Shown here: positions 44,753 through 53,898 of the stretch, piece after piece
Position numbering within the stretch: position 1 is the first letter of the stretch
How the letters are laid out: every line of letters begins with the position of its first letter
NCBI GenBank assembly: GCA_023444095.1
Contig: JAEZRP010000031.1
Span: 1 to 64,000, forward strand
From: Bacillota bacterium
GTDB lineage: Bacteria; Bacillota; Clostridia; Christensenellales; Aristaeellaceae
DNA length: 64,000 bases
Direction: 5' to 3'
Notes under the pieces: generated by a model
The model's database searches: none
Seen by the model: only the letters and a program-made list of their open reading frames with translations
What the model was told of the DNA's origin: nothing
Made by a program: the position numbers and the translations under genes

Positions 44753-46164
44753 GCCCTTTTCACCTTCGGGCCCTTCGGCGTGTCCTCGACGACGTAACCC
44801 ATTTCGGCAATCTCACCCCTGATACGGTCGGCCTCGGCGAAATTCTTCGCCTTCTTGGCCGCCGTGCGCGCCTCGACGAGCGCCTTTACATTCTCGGGCG
44901 TCGCGTCCGCCTCCTTCCACAGAAGGCCGAGCACGTCGGTCATTGTCTTGAGCGTTTCGAGAGAATAATCGATCACGGCAATGCAGGGCTTATTCGCATC
45001 GGCAAGCGCGGTATTCATGTCCCGAACGTACTCGAAAATCACCGCGAGCGCGTCGGCGGTATTGAGATCGTCGCACATGGCTGCATCGAAGGCTTCGATC
45101 GCCTGCCGTCCGCGCTCGAGGAAGGCCCCTTCCTCGTCCGTCATCGCGCGCTGCGCGGCATGCTCGCGGGCGAAGGCCGCGTTGTCGCGCGCGGTGTAGA
45201 GGCGCTCCAGGGAGCTTGTCGCCTGCTGTACCAGCTCGCGCGAGAAATTGACGGGGCTTCTGTACTGGGCGGAGAGCATGAAGAGCCGGACCGCTTCCGG
45301 ATCGAACTCCTGAAGCACGTCGCGCACGGTGAAGAAGTTGTTCAGAGATTTCGACATCTTTTTGTTATCCACGTTGATGAAGCCGTTGTGCATCCAGTAC
45401 CTGGCGAAGGGCTTGCCCGTCGCACCCTCGGACTGTGCGATCTCGTTTTCGTGGTGGGGAAACACCAGGTCCACGCCGCCGCAGTGGAGGTCGAACGTCT
45501 CGCCCAGATACTTCATGCTCATGGCCGAGCACTCGATGTGCCAACCGGGACGGCCCATGCCCCAGGGGCTCTTCCACGCGGGCTCGCCCGGCTTTTGCCC
45601 CTTCCAGAGCGCGAAGTCCATCGGATGACGCTTGATTTCGTCCACCTCTATGCGCGCGCCTGACTCGAGGTCGTCGAGATCCTGCCCGATCAGCTTTCCA
45701 TAATTCCTGCGGTACGCCTGCGTGTCGAAGTATACGTCGCCGTCGCCCGCCGGGTACGCGAGCTCCTTCGCCTCGAGCTTTTGAATGAGCGCGATGATCT
45801 CGCCGATGTGCTTTGTCGCGCGCGGGTGCACATCCGCGTGCATCACGCCCAGCGCGTCGGCGTCCTTCCAGTATTCGGCAATGAACTTCTCGGCGACGGC
45901 CTCGACGGTCGTCCCCTCCTCGTTGGCGCGCCGGATCATTTTGTCGTCGATGTCCGTAAAGTTCTGAACGTACTTGACGTCGTAGCCCAGATGGACGAGA
46001 AAGCGCCTCAGCACGTCGAACACGATCAGCGGGCGGGCGTTGCCGATGTGGAAATAGTTGTAGACCGTCGGGCCGCACGCGTAGATGCCGACCTTGCCGG
46101 GGAAAAGAGGCTGAAACTCCTCCTTCCGGTGAGTGAGGGTGTTGAACACCTGCATGGTTTTCAT
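44749..46164 (-). CDS. cysS: Cysteine--tRNA ligase
   Basis: Charges tRNA-Cys. The 471 residues show the class I signatures: YACGPTVYNYFHIGNARP with the HIGH-like HIGN and first zinc Cys, WHIECSAMSMKYLG with the second zinc Cys, GGVDLVFPHHENEIAQSE with His ligands, and KKMSKSLNNF. A helical C-terminal domain follows. The ATG at 46164 lies after GGAGG; the frame is open to 46299 but that is T-box leader. Controlled by the T-box upstream and followed by four overlapping small genes. Confidence 0.97.
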   Translation of the reverse strand: MKTMQVFNTLTHRKEEFQPLFPGKVGIYACGPTVYNYFHIGNARPLIVFDVLRRFLVHLGYDVKYVQNFTDIDDKMIRRANEEGTTVEAVAEKFIAEYWKDADALGVMHADVHPRATKHIGEIIALIQKLEAKELAYPAGDGDVYFDTQAYRRNYGKLIGQDLDDLESGARIEVDEIKRHPMDFALWKGQKPGEPAWKSPWGMGRPGWHIECSAMSMKYLGETFDLHCGGVDLVFPHHENEIAQSEGATGKPFARYWMHNGFINVDNKKMSKSLNNFFTVRDVLQEFDPEAVRLFMLSAQYRSPVNFSRELVQQATSSLERLYTARDNAAFAREHAAQRAMTDEEGAFLERGRQAIEAFDAAMCDDLNTADALAVIFEYVRDMNTALADANKPCIAVIDYSLETLKTMTDVLGLLWKEADATPENVKALVEARTAAKKAKNFAEADRIRGEIAEMGYVVEDTPKGPKVKRA

Positions 46165-46179
46165 CGTCTTTTCCTCCTT

Positions 46180-46217
46180 AAAAACAAAACGACCGCGCCT
46201 TACAGAGGCGTGGCCGC
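46180..46217 (-). terminator. T-box terminator before cysS
   Basis: On the minus strand GGCC-A-CGCCT, a 5-nt loop, then AGGCG-C-GGTC forms the stem (46215-46191), followed by TTTTGTTTTT (to 46180). It overlaps the T-box antiterminator. Confidence 0.85.
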
Positions 46218-46391
46218 GGTTCCACTCTGACATTTGCTCGGTCGCCTGTAACGGGGCCTCCCGCCCAGCGATTTCCCGCCGGGGACTCGTGGGGCGCATC
46301 CTTCTCCGCGCATCCGACGGGACGGCTTTCAGCCGGTGACCGCCCCTCTCTTTGGCCTTCGCGCGGGTACTTTTCCCCGTTCATCGTCTTT
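46218..46391 (-). promoter_or_regulatory. T-box riboswitch controlling cysS
   Basis: The minus-strand leader of about 200 nt has the T-box core AGAGTGGAACCGCGG (46228-46214), directly before the terminator. Position ahead of cysS implies tRNA-Cys sensing; a TGC triplet in GGATGCGCGG upstream could be the specifier but I cannot confirm the loop. It controls cysS and the four genes behind it. Confidence 0.88.
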
Positions 46392-46426
46392 GCGTCCATT
46401 ATATGGACGCGCGCGGAATTTGTCAA
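46392..46426 (-). promoter_or_regulatory. Promoter of cysS with palindrome over the -10 box
   Basis: TTGACA (46426-46421) and TATAAT (46403-46398) are 17 bp apart, a near-ideal promoter. The -10 lies inside a perfect inverted repeat GCGTCCAT-TAT-ATGGACGC (46392-46410), which may be an operator. Confidence 0.85.
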
Positions 46427-46704
46427 CCCCTATAAGAGAACTTCCGTCGTGAACGCGCCCTCCTCCGCCGCGCGGCAAGGTAGCCGCTCGCGCGCGCCAC
46501 GATGCGGTCCACGCGCAGAAGCCCGAAGCCGTGCGTTTCGCCCTTCTGGGAAAGGAAACGTCCCTCCTTCCTTTGCGGCGTTCCGAAGGCTGTGTTCGTA
46601 ACCGAAAGGTAGAGTCGCTCCTTCTTCGCGCCCACGTACACGCGAATGAGGCGCTCCCGCGCGGCCTGCTCCCGGTCATCTTCGACGACGGCGATTTTGA
46701 TCAT
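46423..46704 (-). pseudogene. Chimeric remnant of a response regulator and GHKL histidine kinase
   Basis: The 93-codon ORF begins MIKIAVVEDDREQA, the start of a LytTR-type response regulator, then jumps to RLIRVYVGAKKERLYLSVTN and GRFLSQKGETHGFGLLRVDRIV, the C-terminal ATP-binding end of a GHKL sensor kinase. After GYLAAR the proper end continues only in another frame (AAEEGAFTTEVLL). A deletion has joined the start of one gene to the end of the other, followed by a frameshift. The ATG overlaps the stop of the EamA gene. Confidence 0.75.
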
Positions 46705-47561
46705 AGGCTCAAAGCAACGATGCTCGCGCAAGCGAGCGCCAGCCCGGCGACGGTGCGTGGCGCGGGCTTCTCCTTGAAAAGGACGAAGGCGTAAATTGCG
46801 GAGAGCGCGAGCACGCCTCCGTTGTTGACGACGTTCAAAACCGTGAGGTTGATCCGCCGCATGGCGAAGAGAAGCAGATTCACCGCAAGCGTCGCGCACA
46901 CGGAGCTGATGAGGAGAAAGACCCAGGCGCGGCGGCGCATGCGAAAGCCCTCCAGAAACGCGCGCCGGTGCACGGCGAGCTCGAACGCCGAGGTGAGGAC
47001 GGCCATCCCGAGGAAGGTCGTCACAATCATCTCCTCGCGCTGGGTCCCTTCCATCAGAAGCTGCTGAAGGTGCATGAGGATGCCGTAAAAGCCGTTGACG
47101 ACGAAGAGGAGTGCGCACCAGAATAGGTATCTTCCGCTCTTCCCGCCCCTGAAGCCGTCGAGATTCATGACGACGAACGCGGCGAGCATGCAGATCACCC
47201 CGGAGATGCCGAGCGGGCTCAACCGCTCTCCGACGTAGAGCATGTCGTAGACCATCGGCACGAGGATGCCGCCTGAGAGCATGCATACCATCATGAACGC
47301 GTACGAGCCGAGTGCGCCCGCGCGCACCATGGAAAGATTGAAAAGCAGGATCATGAAAACGTTCAGAAACCCAAGAAACAGCGTCGCGCCAGAGGGCCGG
47401 TAGGAAAAGCCGTTCGCCGCAAGCGTAAAGGCGCCAACGACCAGCGCATAGAAAACGGCGAATGGAATCGCTCCCTCCCCTCCGCGTGCAGAGGTGTACA
47501 GCCGGCAAAAAAGGGATTGAAACGAGAACAGCACCACGAGCCCGACGAGCAGAAGCGCCAC
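46701..47561 (-). CDS. EamA/DMT-family transporter
   Basis: A 286-residue membrane protein with about ten hydrophobic helices arranged as two EamA repeats (MVRAGALGSYAFMMVCMLSGG ends the first; NVVNNGGVLALSAIYAFVLFKEKP ends the second). Family members move amino acids, sugars or metabolites. Start: GTG at 47561, 8 nt from GGGGGG; a TTG at 47576 is inside the leader. Promoter at 47586-47614. Substrate unknown. Confidence 0.85.
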   Translation of the reverse strand: MALLLVGLVVLFSFQSLFCRLYTSARGGEGAIPFAVFYALVVGAFTLAANGFSYRPSGATLFLGFLNVFMILLFNLSMVRAGALGSYAFMMVCMLSGGILVPMVYDMLYVGERLSPLGISGVICMLAAFVVMNLDGFRGGKSGRYLFWCALLFVVNGFYGILMHLQQLLMEGTQREEMIVTTFLGMAVLTSAFELAVHRRAFLEGFRMRRRAWVFLLISSVCATLAVNLLLFAMRRINLTVLNVVNNGGVLALSAIYAFVLFKEKPAPRTVAGLALACASIVALSL

Positions 47562-47585
47562 ACATACACCCCCCAATATAAGGAA

Positions 47586-47614
47586 ATGATATCACCTTGC
47601 GGGCACCTAGTCAA
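47586..47614 (-). promoter_or_regulatory. Promoter of the EamA gene
   Basis: TTGACT (47614-47609), 17 bp, TATCAT (47591-47586). Nearly identical to the plus-strand promoter facing away from it. Confidence 0.8.
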
Positions 47615-47620
47615 CAATCA

Positions 47621-47649
47621 TTGACGCGGGTGTCCTCGTGTGGTATCAT
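47621..47649 (+). promoter_or_regulatory. Promoter of the nitroreductase gene
   Basis: TTGACG (47621-47626), 17 bp, TATCAT (47644-47649). Its -35 lies six bases from the -35 of the divergent EamA promoter: GTCAA-CAATCA-TTGAC. Confidence 0.8.
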
Positions 47650-47678
47650 TTTCTAAGCGAATAAAAGGAAGTGGGATT

Positions 47679-48176
47679 ATGCTGGAAAGCATTCTGGACA
47701 GAAGGTCCATTCGGAGATACGAGGACAGAAAAGTGAGCGACGAGGACGTCAAGAAGCTGCTCGAATGCGCCATGTACGCGCCTTCGGCCATGGACAGGCG
47801 GCCCTGGAGTTTCATCGTGATCGAGGACAAGATCCTATTGGACGAATTGAGCCGCAACCACCCCTACGCCGCGATGCTCCGGCAGGCGCCGCTCTGCATA
47901 TGCGTTTGCGCCAAGGAGGGAGAAATCGCGGGCTATTATCAGCAGGACTGCGCCGCCGCGACCATGAATATCATGATTGCCGCCAAGGAGCTCGGGCTCG
48001 GCTCATGCTGGATGGGCGTCGCGCCGCGTCCGGACCGAATGGAGGTCATTAAAGGGCTTCTGGGCATCCCGGACGGCATCGTGCCCTTTAACCTGATCGC
48101 TATCGGCTACCCCGCCGAGGAACGCCCGCGTCCCGATCGCTGGGATGAGAGCCGAATCCACAAAAACCGCTGGTAA
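47679..48176 (+). CDS. Nitroreductase-family flavoprotein
   Basis: A 165-residue FMN-binding oxidoreductase. ILDRRSIRRYEDRKVSDEDVKKLLECAMYAPSA is typical of the family (RRSIRRYEDRKV binds FMN phosphate), and MIAAKELGLGSCWMG plus LIAIGYPAEERP complete it. At 165 residues it is one of the short forms. It starts at ATG 47679 behind AAGGAAG. It is followed 11 nt later by a glutaredoxin-like gene. Confidence 0.92.
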   Translation: MLESILDRRSIRRYEDRKVSDEDVKKLLECAMYAPSAMDRRPWSFIVIEDKILLDELSRNHPYAAMLRQAPLCICVCAKEGEIAGYYQQDCAAATMNIMIAAKELGLGSCWMGVAPRPDRMEVIKGLLGIPDGIVPFNLIAIGYPAEERPRPDRWDESRIHKNRW

Positions 48177-48187
48177 GAGGTGCGCGC

Positions 48188-48451
48188 GTGAAGAAAGTAA
48201 TGTACTTCTACCAACCGTTCTGCCCGTTCTGCGTCGCTGCAAGCAATTACCTTTCCGAACTGATCGCGGAAAATCCCGCCTATGGGAAGATCGAGATCGA
48301 GAGAATCGACGAGACCAGGGAGCGGGCGCGCGCCGACCGATACGACTACTGGTATGTCCCCACGCTCTATGTGGACGGCAGGAAGCTCCACGAGGGTGCG
48401 CTCACCAAGGCAAAGCTCAAGGAAGTGCTCAACGCGGCGATGGAGGAATGA
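48188..48451 (+). CDS. Glutaredoxin/thioredoxin-like protein
   Basis: An 87-residue thioredoxin-fold protein. The redox motif is CPFC (about 12-15) after YFYQPF, and the cis-Pro loop is YVPTLYVDG. It starts with GTG behind AGAGGTG. Such small proteins act in thiol-disulfide exchange in the cytoplasm. Co-transcribed with the nitroreductase and URO-D-like genes. Confidence 0.83.
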   Translation: MKKVMYFYQPFCPFCVAASNYLSELIAENPAYGKIEIERIDETRERARADRYDYWYVPTLYVDGRKLHEGALTKAKLKEVLNAAMEE

Positions 48452-48453
48452 AT

Positions 48454-49695
48454 ATGAGACTGACCGAAGGGAACGTTCGCGTCCTGCGCGCGCTTGCCGA
48501 GCGATACGCCGAGCTCTCCGCGCTGCCCGTGCAAAGCGTCAAGCGCGATATGTGGCGGCGGCACAATGCCTGCGAGATCGTCCGGCCCATGGTGCTCATC
48601 GACCAGCTTCCCTGGAACGAGCTGGACGTGGACGGCTCTCTCGTCAATCGGATCGACGATCCGTACTGGCGGCAAGTCGAGACGCAGCTGCGAAGGACGC
48701 TCTACCAGTGGGCGCATCTGCCCGTCGACATGGTGATCAATCCCTACATCACCCTCCCCCGTCCGATCCACTCGACAGGCTGGGGCCTTGAGGCGCACGT
48801 GACGCGGCTCTCCATGGACGCGACGAGCGACGTTCAGAGCCAGCATATGGAGTGCCTCATTAACGACTTCGACGACCTCGAAAAGATCAAAATGCCTCGG
48901 ATCTCGCTCGATGTCGAGATGGAGCGGGAGATCGTTGAAACGGCGGAACATCTGTTCGCGGGCATCATCCCCTTCCGCATGACGGGGAAGATCATGCACC
49001 TTGGCATCTGGGACACCATCTCCATGTGGATGGGCGTCGAGAGTTGCTACATCGAACTCCTCGACAGGCCGGAGCTCATCCACGCGCTCATGGAGAAGCT
49101 CACGGACGGGCTCATCTATCAGGTCGGGCAGATGAACGCGATGGGGCTTTTCGACGTATACACGAACCTCTGTCACTGTTCGCACACCTTCTCGGATGAT
49201 CTGCCCGGCGGGGACGCGGTCAAGCATCCCTGCTCGCAGGATTCGTGGGCGTTCGGACTTGCGCAGCTCTTCACCTCCGTCTCGCCCGCCATCACGGACG
49301 AATTCGAGGTCCGGTACATGAAGCGGGTGTTCCCCCTCTTTGGCGCGGTCTACTACGGCTGCTGCGACCGGCTGGACGACCGGCTGGACATCGTTACAAA
49401 GCTGCCGAACGTTCGGAAGATCTCGTGTTCGCCCTGGAGCGACCGGGAAAATTTTGCGCGGAAGCTTCCGAAGGGATACGTCATGTCCAACAAGCCCACC
49501 CCCGCCGTGCTCGCCTACGACTCCTTCGACGAAAGTGCGGCGCGCGGGGACCTGAGGCGGACGATCCTGGCCGCGCGCGAAAACAACGTACCGCTCGAGA
49601 TGATCCTGAAGGACGTATCCACCGTGCGCTACGACCCCAAAAGGCTGTGGCGCTGGGCGGAGATCGCCATTGAGGAATCCGAAACATTCTCTTAA
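48454..49695 (+). CDS. Uroporphyrinogen decarboxylase-like (URO-D superfamily) protein
   Basis: A 413-residue protein of the URO-D/methyltransferase superfamily, longer than HemE (about 350). The TIM-barrel features are seen in ISMWMGVESCYIELLDRPELIHALMEKL, CSHTFSDDLPGGDAV and VYYGCCDRLDDRLDIVTKLPNVRKISCSPW, where YYGCCDRLDD and KISCSPW hold Cys and Asp residues that could bind zinc as in corrinoid methyltransferases. It is unlikely to be HemE, since no haem genes are near. ATG 48454 is 7 nt from GGAGG. A corrinoid- or one-carbon-related role is inferred only. Confidence 0.7.
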   Translation: MRLTEGNVRVLRALAERYAELSALPVQSVKRDMWRRHNACEIVRPMVLIDQLPWNELDVDGSLVNRIDDPYWRQVETQLRRTLYQWAHLPVDMVINPYITLPRPIHSTGWGLEAHVTRLSMDATSDVQSQHMECLINDFDDLEKIKMPRISLDVEMEREIVETAEHLFAGIIPFRMTGKIMHLGIWDTISMWMGVESCYIELLDRPELIHALMEKLTDGLIYQVGQMNAMGLFDVYTNLCHCSHTFSDDLPGGDAVKHPCSQDSWAFGLAQLFTSVSPAITDEFEVRYMKRVFPLFGAVYYGCCDRLDDRLDIVTKLPNVRKISCSPWSDRENFARKLPKGYVMSNKPTPAVLAYDSFDESAARGDLRRTILAARENNVPLEMILKDVSTVRYDPKRLWRWAEIAIEESETFS

Positions 49696-49714
49696 TCTTT
49701 CTGCCGAATTTAAA

Positions 49715-49738
49715 TTACATTCATACTTTATTATGTAA
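49715..49738 (+). promoter_or_regulatory. AT-rich promoter region of the sulfation locus with inverted repeat
   Basis: TTACAT (49715-49720) and ATGTAA (49733-49738) are perfect inverted arms 12 bp apart. A TATTAT -10 candidate (49729-49734) overlaps the second arm; no good -35 is seen. It may be a regulated promoter for cysD. Confidence 0.45.
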
Positions 49739-49764
49739 GCTAACTGAAATGTGGAGGCCGACGA

Positions 49765-50646
<882 letters not shown>

Positions 50647-50664
50647 CCGAAAGGATACGGATAG

Positions 50665-52539
50665 ATGGAAGATGTCATGAACGTCGTCACCGTCGGCCAC
50701 GTCGACCACGGCAAATCCACCGTGATCGGGCGGCTGATGGCGGATACGCACGCGTTGCCGGACGGCAAGCTCGACTCGATTCGCGAGATGTGCAGGCGCA
50801 ACTCGAAGCCGTTCGAATACGCGTTCCTTCTGGACGCGCTCAAGAACGAACAGGCGCAGGGGATCACGATCGACACCGCGCGCTGCTTTTTTACGACCGA
50901 TAAGAGGCGCTACATCATCATCGACGCGCCGGGCCACATCGAGTTTCTGAAAAACATGGTGACGGGCGCGTCCCGCGCGGAGGCGGCGCTCCTGGTCATC
51001 GACGCGTCGCGCGGCGTGGAGGAGAACACCCGCCGCCACGGATACTTCCTCTCGATGCTGGGCATCCGGCAGGTCGCGGTGCTCGTCAACAAGATGGATC
51101 TCGTGAGCTTCCGCCAAACCGCGTTCGAGGACATCAAGAGCGAGTATTCTCGTTTTTTGAATAAGATCAATATCGCGCCCGATGCCTTCATTCCCGTCAG
51201 CGGCATGGAGGGCGACAACATCGCGAACCACTCCGGGAACATGCCGTGGTATGGCGGCCGGAACGTGCTCGAGCAGATGGACTTTTTCCACTCCCTGCCC
51301 GTCCCCGACAAGCTGCCGCTGCGCATCCCCGTGCAGGGCGTGTACAAATTCACCGGCGACGGGGACAGCCGCCGCATCATCGCGGGCACCATCGACGCGG
51401 GAACGCTCCGGGTCGGCGAGAAGATTGTCTTCTATCCCTCCGGCAAAAAAACAACCGTCAAATCGATCGAGAGGTTCAACGCGCCCCTCCCATCGTCCTG
51501 CGCCGCAGGCGAAGCCGTAGGCTTCACCATGACCGAGCAGATCTTCGTGAAGCGAGGCGAGATCGCCTGCCACGATCTTGACGCTGAGTCGCCGCACGTG
51601 GGCGTGAGCCTGCGCGTGAACCTCTTCTGGCTCGGCAAGCAGCGGCTGGAGCTCGGCAAGGAATACTTTCTGAAATGCGGAACCGCACACGTCAGGATGC
51701 GGGTGCAATCTGTCGAGCGGATCGTGAACGCCTCGAACCTCACCGCAATGCTTCGGCAGTACGTCGAGAAAAACGAGGTCGCGGAGTGCGTCATCTCGCT
51801 CGAGCAGCCGATCGCCTTCGACGCGGCGGGCGTCGTCGAGGGAACGAGCCGGTTCGTCATCGTCGACAATTACGAGATCGCGGGTGGCGGCATCATCACC
51901 GAACCGGCGGTCGCGGACGATTACGACGTGCGGAACATCCGCTGGTCGGCAGGGCGGATCACCCAGTCAGAGCGTGGCAGGCACATCAAGGACAACGGCC
52001 TTGTGGTATGGATGACGGGCCTCTCCGGCGCGGGCAAGACGACCATCGCGCAGGAGGTGGAGCGCATCCTCGTCGAGGCGGGGATTCCCGCTTACGTGCT
52101 CGACGGCGACGACCTCAGGCGCGGCCTCAACAGGGATCTAGGCTTCTCCCCCGAGGACCGCACGGAGAACATGCGGCGCACCATGGAGGTCGCAAACCTT
52201 TTCCGCAAGGCAGGCACGGTCGCGATCGTCTCCCTCATCTCACCCTTCGAGGCGTCGCGGCGCGCGGCGCGCACGCTCGTAGGCGAGCGCTTCCTCGAGG
52301 TGTACGTCAAGGCAAGCCTCGCGACCTGCCAGTCGCGCGACCCGAAGAAGCTCTACAAGAAGGCGGAAGACGGCGGTATCAAGAATTTCACGGGCATCGA
52401 CGGCTCCTACGAGGTGCCGACGCACCCCGATCTCGTGCTCGACACGGAGAAATGGTCCGAGGTCGAGTGCGTAGAGAGCCTTCTGGGCGCGATCTCCCGT
52501 ATGCTCGGAAACATCAGCCTGGGCGTGACGGACGACTGA
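50665..52539 (+). CDS. cysNC: Fused sulfate adenylyltransferase subunit 1 / adenylylsulfate kinase
   Basis: A 624-residue bifunctional protein. The N-terminal GTPase (CysN) has GHVDHGKST (about 11-19), DAPGHIEF, and NKMDLV; it powers ATP sulfurylase. From about 445 the APS kinase (CysC) begins: WMTGLSGAGKTTIAQ with P-loop GLSGAGKT (about 452-459), YVLDGDDLRRGLNRDLGFS and KNFTGIDGSYEVP. Together with CysD it converts sulfate to PAPS. The linker region between about 425 and 440 carries no other domain. No CysH is seen, so PAPS is probably for sulfonation. Confidence 0.96.
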   Translation: MEDVMNVVTVGHVDHGKSTVIGRLMADTHALPDGKLDSIREMCRRNSKPFEYAFLLDALKNEQAQGITIDTARCFFTTDKRRYIIIDAPGHIEFLKNMVTGASRAEAALLVIDASRGVEENTRRHGYFLSMLGIRQVAVLVNKMDLVSFRQTAFEDIKSEYSRFLNKINIAPDAFIPVSGMEGDNIANHSGNMPWYGGRNVLEQMDFFHSLPVPDKLPLRIPVQGVYKFTGDGDSRRIIAGTIDAGTLRVGEKIVFYPSGKKTTVKSIERFNAPLPSSCAAGEAVGFTMTEQIFVKRGEIACHDLDAESPHVGVSLRVNLFWLGKQRLELGKEYFLKCGTAHVRMRVQSVERIVNASNLTAMLRQYVEKNEVAECVISLEQPIAFDAAGVVEGTSRFVIVDNYEIAGGGIITEPAVADDYDVRNIRWSAGRITQSERGRHIKDNGLVVWMTGLSGAGKTTIAQEVERILVEAGIPAYVLDGDDLRRGLNRDLGFSPEDRTENMRRTMEVANLFRKAGTVAIVSLISPFEASRRAARTLVGERFLEVYVKASLATCQSRDPKKLYKKAEDGGIKNFTGIDGSYEVPTHPDLVLDTEKWSEVECVESLLGAISRMLGNISLGVTDD

Positions 52540-52625
52540 GGCGCGGAAAAAATAATCATCAAACAGTTTCAGCGGGAATCCGGCAAAATGGTCCATGCCG
52601 GTTGCCCAGAGAAAGGACACAGTCG

Positions 52626-53846
52626 ATGCAGCTGTTACAGGACGCGAAGGCATTCTTCAAGCGCCACAAAAACCTTTTTCAATATGTGTGGCCCGTCTAC
52701 TGGGTTTACCGCAGAAGCGTGATGGCCCTCGCCCGCGCGATCCACGGAATGGATTCCAACAAGGTGATCTTTTCCAGCTATTACTCGAAGTTCTACAACG
52801 ACAATCCCCGGTACATATCGGAAAAGCTCCACGAGATGAGGCCCGGGACCGACATCGTATGGCTGTTCAACAAGTCCAAAATCGATCGTGCCGTCGTGCC
52901 GGAATATGTGCGCAAGGTGCAGCCCATCTCCGTCCGGGGGCTGGTCGAGCAGGCGACCGCCATGGTCTGGGTCGACAACGTGAAAAAGAGCGAGGCGCTC
53001 TCGGTGGGCCGCAAACAGTATTATATCAACACGTGGCACGGGGACCGCGGCTTCAAACGGGTCGGCGCGGACAATGACAAGCGCCGGATCAAGTCGCTGG
53101 AACGGCTGGAGCGGAAGTGCTCGCTCATGGTGGCCGGCTCCCGATTCGGAGAGAGCACCTATCGCACCGCCTTCGATTATCGGGGCGAGGTTCTGCGCGC
53201 AGGCTGCCCCCGCAACGACATCCTGCTGAAGGGCGATCCCGAGACCACCGCCCGCGTCCGCGGAGCGCTGGGCATCCCGGATGGCGCAAAGGTGCTCATC
53301 TATGCGCCCACCTATCGGGATGCAAAGAAGGAAGCGCACGCGTGCGAGATCGACCTGGCCCGGGCGCTCAGATGCTTTGAGGAGTCGACCGGCGAAAAAT
53401 GGGTGTGCCTCTACCGCGCCCACTACATGAGTCGTGGCCTGAAGCTAAAGGATTTGGGCGACCGGCTGATCGATGCGACGAAATGGCCGGAGATGGCGGA
53501 GCTCCTTCTGGTGAGCGACGCGCTTATTTCCGATTATTCGTCCTGCACCTGCGACTTCACGTTGACGGGTCGTCCTGCGTTTCTGTACATCGACGACCTC
53601 GATGACTACGTGGATCAAAACCGGGAGCTATACTTCGACCTGAACGAGTCCCCCTTCCTGTTGGCCCGCAACATGGACGAGCTGGAAGCGCTCATCCGCG
53701 AGACCGACGCGGAGGCGGCCCGCAAGAACAGTCGGACGCTGGACGCATTTTTTGGAACCAGCGAAACCGGCCGGGCGACCGAGGCGGTGTGCGAATACAT
53801 CATCGGCAAGCTGGACGAAAGCGAGAAGAAAAGGGCCGTCCGTTGA
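52626..53846 (+). CDS. CDP-glycerol glycerophosphotransferase-family protein (first)
   Basis: A 406-residue TagB/TagF-like transferase. Family motifs: YYINTWHGDRGFKRVG (TWHGD about 136), GCPRNDILL, LIYAPTYRD (about 227) and LISDYSSCTCDF (about 302). These enzymes move polyol-phosphate from CDP-polyol to a growing teichoic-acid-like chain on the inner face of the membrane. The N-terminus lacks a glycosyltransferase domain, so it is a short, primase- or polymerase-type form. It follows cysNC by 86 nt and is paralogous to the next gene. Confidence 0.9.
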   Translation: MQLLQDAKAFFKRHKNLFQYVWPVYWVYRRSVMALARAIHGMDSNKVIFSSYYSKFYNDNPRYISEKLHEMRPGTDIVWLFNKSKIDRAVVPEYVRKVQPISVRGLVEQATAMVWVDNVKKSEALSVGRKQYYINTWHGDRGFKRVGADNDKRRIKSLERLERKCSLMVAGSRFGESTYRTAFDYRGEVLRAGCPRNDILLKGDPETTARVRGALGIPDGAKVLIYAPTYRDAKKEAHACEIDLARALRCFEESTGEKWVCLYRAHYMSRGLKLKDLGDRLIDATKWPEMAELLLVSDALISDYSSCTCDFTLTGRPAFLYIDDLDDYVDQNRELYFDLNESPFLLARNMDELEALIRETDAEAARKNSRTLDAFFGTSETGRATEAVCEYIIGKLDESEKKRAVR

Positions 53847-53898
53847 GCCCTGACCGCCGCCGGATCATTCCGGCACCGAACAGGAAGGGGGATCGACC

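Noticed and set aside
48454..49695. Assignment as HemE
   Set aside because: The protein is about 60 residues too long, no haem-pathway genes are near, and the Cys-rich motifs fit methyltransferase relatives better.
52580..52605. Small inverted repeat CCGGCA/TGCCGG between cysNC and the first glycerophosphotransferase
   Set aside because: Only 6 bp with a 10-nt loop and no T-tract; too weak to call a terminator.
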